From an uncultured archaeon (GTDB taxonomy: Archaea > Thermoproteota > Nitrososphaeria > Nitrososphaerales > CALBXV01), in contig CALBXV010000045.1 in assembly GCA_937890045.1 (NCBI GenBank), positions 1-6,646 of the forward strand: a DNA stretch of 6,646 bases. Reading direction: 5' to 3'. Of the stretch, positions 4,586-6,646 are shown one piece after another (position 1 is the stretch's first letter; the number at the start of each line of letters is the position of its first letter). Made by a program: the position numbers and the translations under genes. The notes under the pieces are model-generated. The model was not told the DNA's origin and searched no databases. It worked only from the letters and a program-made list of their open reading frames with translations.

Positions 4586-6646
4586 CTTCTAACCTTTCTT
4601 CTATCATTTTCCTTCTTGCTTCCCTAACCTTCTCTCGTTCAATACGATATAATACTTTCTGAACGGGAAGTCTAAAGAAACTCTCAAAGAATTTCTCAGG
4701 ACGTTCAGTCCATTTCTTTCCAGAGTATATCATGCGTCCAAATGGATACATGGTGTGTATAGTATAGTCTGAGAACTTCTCCCAATCTCCTTGGATAAGC
4801 TCTACAAATGTTTGTGGAAATCTGGCGATGGGTGGCAAGGCTACCTGCATGGGTGCTATAGCTCTTGGCAGCGTACCAAAGAAAGCTCGATCACGTTCTT
4901 TCTTATCACCAAACATTAGATCACCAGTATCCTGTATCCAATCCCATGGCGGTGGTAGTGCAGTGTCGAATACTGAATACATATATGCTCCTGCTAGTGC
5001 ATAAGTAAACAAGTCCATAAGGAATAAGTCTTTAAACCTGTCGTATGCAGGGGTGCCTTCTTTAAAGCCATAAGCTTTAGCTTGTTTATAAAATTCTTTT
5101 CTAGTGCGAACAGATTGAAATTGAAATAGTTTAAATCTTGTTAAGACTTTACCTAAAGCAGTAGTCATGAACGCAGGTCTAAATGCTGAGTGATATAGAA
5201 ACTGTGTGGTTTCAATACCCTTCATTGCCATGTCAAATATAAAGGGATCATTCAAGGTAGCATGTATACCGGAGTCTCCAAGTCTATCTTTAGCCTGCAA
5301 AGCATGAGCTATGAAAGCATCTACACGATTCTTTCTTTCTGAGAATGCCATAAAAAACCCACCTGTTTTTAGCATGGTATCTTTAATGCCATATCTTTCA
5401 GCAAGCTGCATTAGTGTTTCGTCAGTAGCGTCGTTCTTAATGTTGCGCTTTAATTCTCTTATAAAATTCTTACCATCTTTACCTAGCTTCTTGATACCGG
5501 AACTTAATGCTTCATTATATTCCAGCTCATTAGCTATGTAGTTATCAATTACACCCTCTTCATTCATATATCGAATAAGTTCTTTTCTTGTAGTTACAGG
5601 TTTGCCGTTCTTAAAGAAAAGCTCATAGTCGCCTTTGGCATTCTTTAATAGTTTATTAACTACTTCAGAATCTTTTTGTGAAGAATACCAATTCTTGAAT
5701 GATGCGCTGCCTGCAGTCATAGTGGCACCACCATATAGGTTGGTCATCATGGTGCCGGTATTAGCAAGAAGTGTAAGTAGGTTATACCTTGCTTCCATTT
5801 TACCTAGGTCGTGGATTCTACGTACCCAGTAATCTCTTCTTGCCAATTTATCTTTAGGAGCATTCCTCATGAATGGTAATTTTTTAAACTTACCAGCTTC
5901 ATGCATCTTTTCAAGAGCTTTTGTTATAGCATAATCAGTAGTAATATAAAAAGGGTTGTTTTTAAGCTTTAAAGGATCGCCTTTATTAATACTCTTTTGT
6001 ATTCTATTTGTTAAAAGAGTTGGATGTCCTAAACTATTTTTAAGATACATATAAAGATAATCAGACCATAGATCGGTATTGCCTTCATATCCGTTGTCTT
6101 TAAGAATCTTTGATTGTTTACTGGTAAGACCTTTGTCAAGTACTTTACTTTTCTTAAAGGTTTCAATTTCTTTGTTTCCATAGATAGCAGCTATGTTAGA
6201 AAAGTAACTGCGAATAATTTGTTCTTTGTATTTATCAAAGACTTCAGGTCTCCTGTCATATCCATCTAAAAATTCCTCACCTCTCTGAAGAAGGTTTTTA
6301 GGTTTACTATCATAACCTACATCTTCATATTCTTTATCAAGAAATTGAGTTTCTAATTTCGCAGATTGATTTAAAGATACATCTCTGAACATTCCAAGTT
6401 CTGCTATTGTATTGTCATATACTCTTTGAGCTTCGATTTCTGACATGCCATCTGCAAGAGCAGCTTCACGTCTTTGCTCTGCAATACGAACTATGGATTC
6501 GTTAAATTGACGTTTAGATTTTTCGTTTAATCCATAGTTGGTTCTAGGGTAATATCTATCAGGCTCAATAAAACCAAATCCCATTTGTTTGGTAAAATTA
6601 TTTTTCTTTCTATATGCCTCACGTCTGGCTTTAGTCACTTTGCCTT
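4575..6646 (-). CDS. C-terminal part of a giant phage virion-associated ('large polyvalent') protein, partial at right edge
   Basis: The minus-strand frame is open to the window edge. The GTG at 6638-6636 is an arbitrary first codon, since codons before it are open too and no binding site is visible. Numbering from that GTG (687 aa), recognisable blocks are a 'TLLANTGTMMTNLYGG' stretch (289-304), FSERKNRVDAF (432-442), TTQFLYHSAFRP (477-488), ALGKVLTRFKLF (494-505) and a hydrophobic helix pair near 538-557. This order (E..nR, tqF.Y....RP, Gk....FK.f) matches, from memory, the C-termini of very large phage proteins with 'large polyvalent protein-associated' domains, thought to be packaged and ejected with DNA. 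The terminal 30 residues are a charged helix. It overlaps the next gene by 11 bp. Family-level confidence is good; the role and total length are inferred. Confidence 0.72.
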   Translation of the reverse strand, partial: GKVTKARREAYRKKNNFTKQMGFGFIEPDRYYPRTNYGLNEKSKRQFNESIVRIAEQRREAALADGMSEIEAQRVYDNTIAELGMFRDVSLNQSAKLETQFLDKEYEDVGYDSKPKNLLQRGEEFLDGYDRRPEVFDKYKEQIIRSYFSNIAAIYGNKEIETFKKSKVLDKGLTSKQSKILKDNGYEGNTDLWSDYLYMYLKNSLGHPTLLTNRIQKSINKGDPLKLKNNPFYITTDYAITKALEKMHEAGKFKKLPFMRNAPKDKLARRDYWVRRIHDLGKMEARYNLLTLLANTGTMMTNLYGGATMTAGSASFKNWYSSQKDSEVVNKLLKNAKGDYELFFKNGKPVTTRKELIRYMNEEGVIDNYIANELEYNEALSSGIKKLGKDGKNFIRELKRNIKNDATDETLMQLAERYGIKDTMLKTGGFFMAFSERKNRVDAFIAHALQAKDRLGDSGIHATLNDPFIFDMAMKGIETTQFLYHSAFRPAFMTTALGKVLTRFKLFQFQSVRTRKEFYKQAKAYGFKEGTPAYDRFKDLFLMDLFTYALAGAYMYSVFDTALPPPWDWIQDTGDLMFGDKKERDRAFFGTLPRAIAPMQVALPPIARFPQTFVELIQGDWEKFSDYTIHTMYPFGRMIYSGKKWTERPEKFFESFFRLPVQKVLYRIEREKVREARRKMIEERLEDAT

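Noticed and set aside
5311..5541. Plus-strand open frame of 76 aa
   Set aside because: It is fully inside the giant minus-strand gene, Ser/Leu-rich in the way antisense frames of Lys/Glu-rich genes are, with no binding site.
5635..5832. Plus-strand open frame of 65 aa
   Set aside because: Antisense to the giant gene, no binding site, no coherent neighbours.
6636..6638. GTG as true start of the giant gene
   Set aside because: The frame stays open to the window edge, there is no visible binding site in the eight bases beyond, and the protein family is far longer.
1..6646. tRNA genes, CRISPR arrays, attachment sites or insertion sequences
   Set aside because: No cloverleaf pattern, regularly spaced repeats, transposase or integrase coding sequence was seen on either strand.

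Overview
The window looks like an AT-rich fragment of a tailed bacteriophage (or a prophage) infecting a bacterium; the host cannot be named. The evidence is a primase-helicase, a PD-(D/E)XK nuclease, very small overlapping genes, a highly basic virion-type protein and the end of a giant phage 'large polyvalent' type protein. Shine-Dalgarno sites (for example AAGGAG at 2280-2285) and hairpin-plus-U-tract terminators point to a bacterial expression system. No tRNA, rRNA, CRISPR array, integrase or insertion sequence was seen.

Layout. Two gene blocks converge on an intergenic stretch at 3517-3689. The plus-strand block (1-3516) is a replication/recombination and accessory module. It holds the 3' part of a primase-helicase (open at the left edge), a 69-aa acidic unknown protein, a doubtful small ORF, a Holliday-junction-resolvase-like nuclease, a pair of overlapping tiny genes (2025-2210 and 2119-2277, the second only 52 aa), and a coupled two-gene cassette. 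That cassette is a 120-aa histidine-rich protein followed by a 287-aa protein, sharing a TAATG junction. The minus-strand block (3690-6646, read right to left) looks like a virion module: the C-terminal 690 residues or so of a giant virion-associated protein (open at the right edge), a 230-aa protein with two N-terminal Gly-Tyr-Tyr-Asn repeats, and a 67-aa Lys/Arg protein with no acidic residue. These three genes overlap by 11 bp and 1 bp and are surely co-transcribed.

How it works together (inference). The plus block would unwind and prime phage DNA (helicase) and resolve branched DNA (nuclease). The minus block would provide proteins packaged in the capsid or ejected with DNA. Each block has a candidate intrinsic terminator in the convergent gap: a strong one for the plus strand at 3555-3600 and a weaker one for the minus strand at 3619-3648. 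Several gaps in the plus block carry hairpins just ahead of the next start codon, one of which covers a ribosome binding site.

Most worth following up: the four-cysteine (PriL-like) domain fused to a helicase with a sharp switch in arginine codons at the domain boundary; the uncharacterised 120-aa/287-aa gene pair; and the overlapping micro-gene pair. Nothing here proves a new system. Functions of the small genes are unknown.
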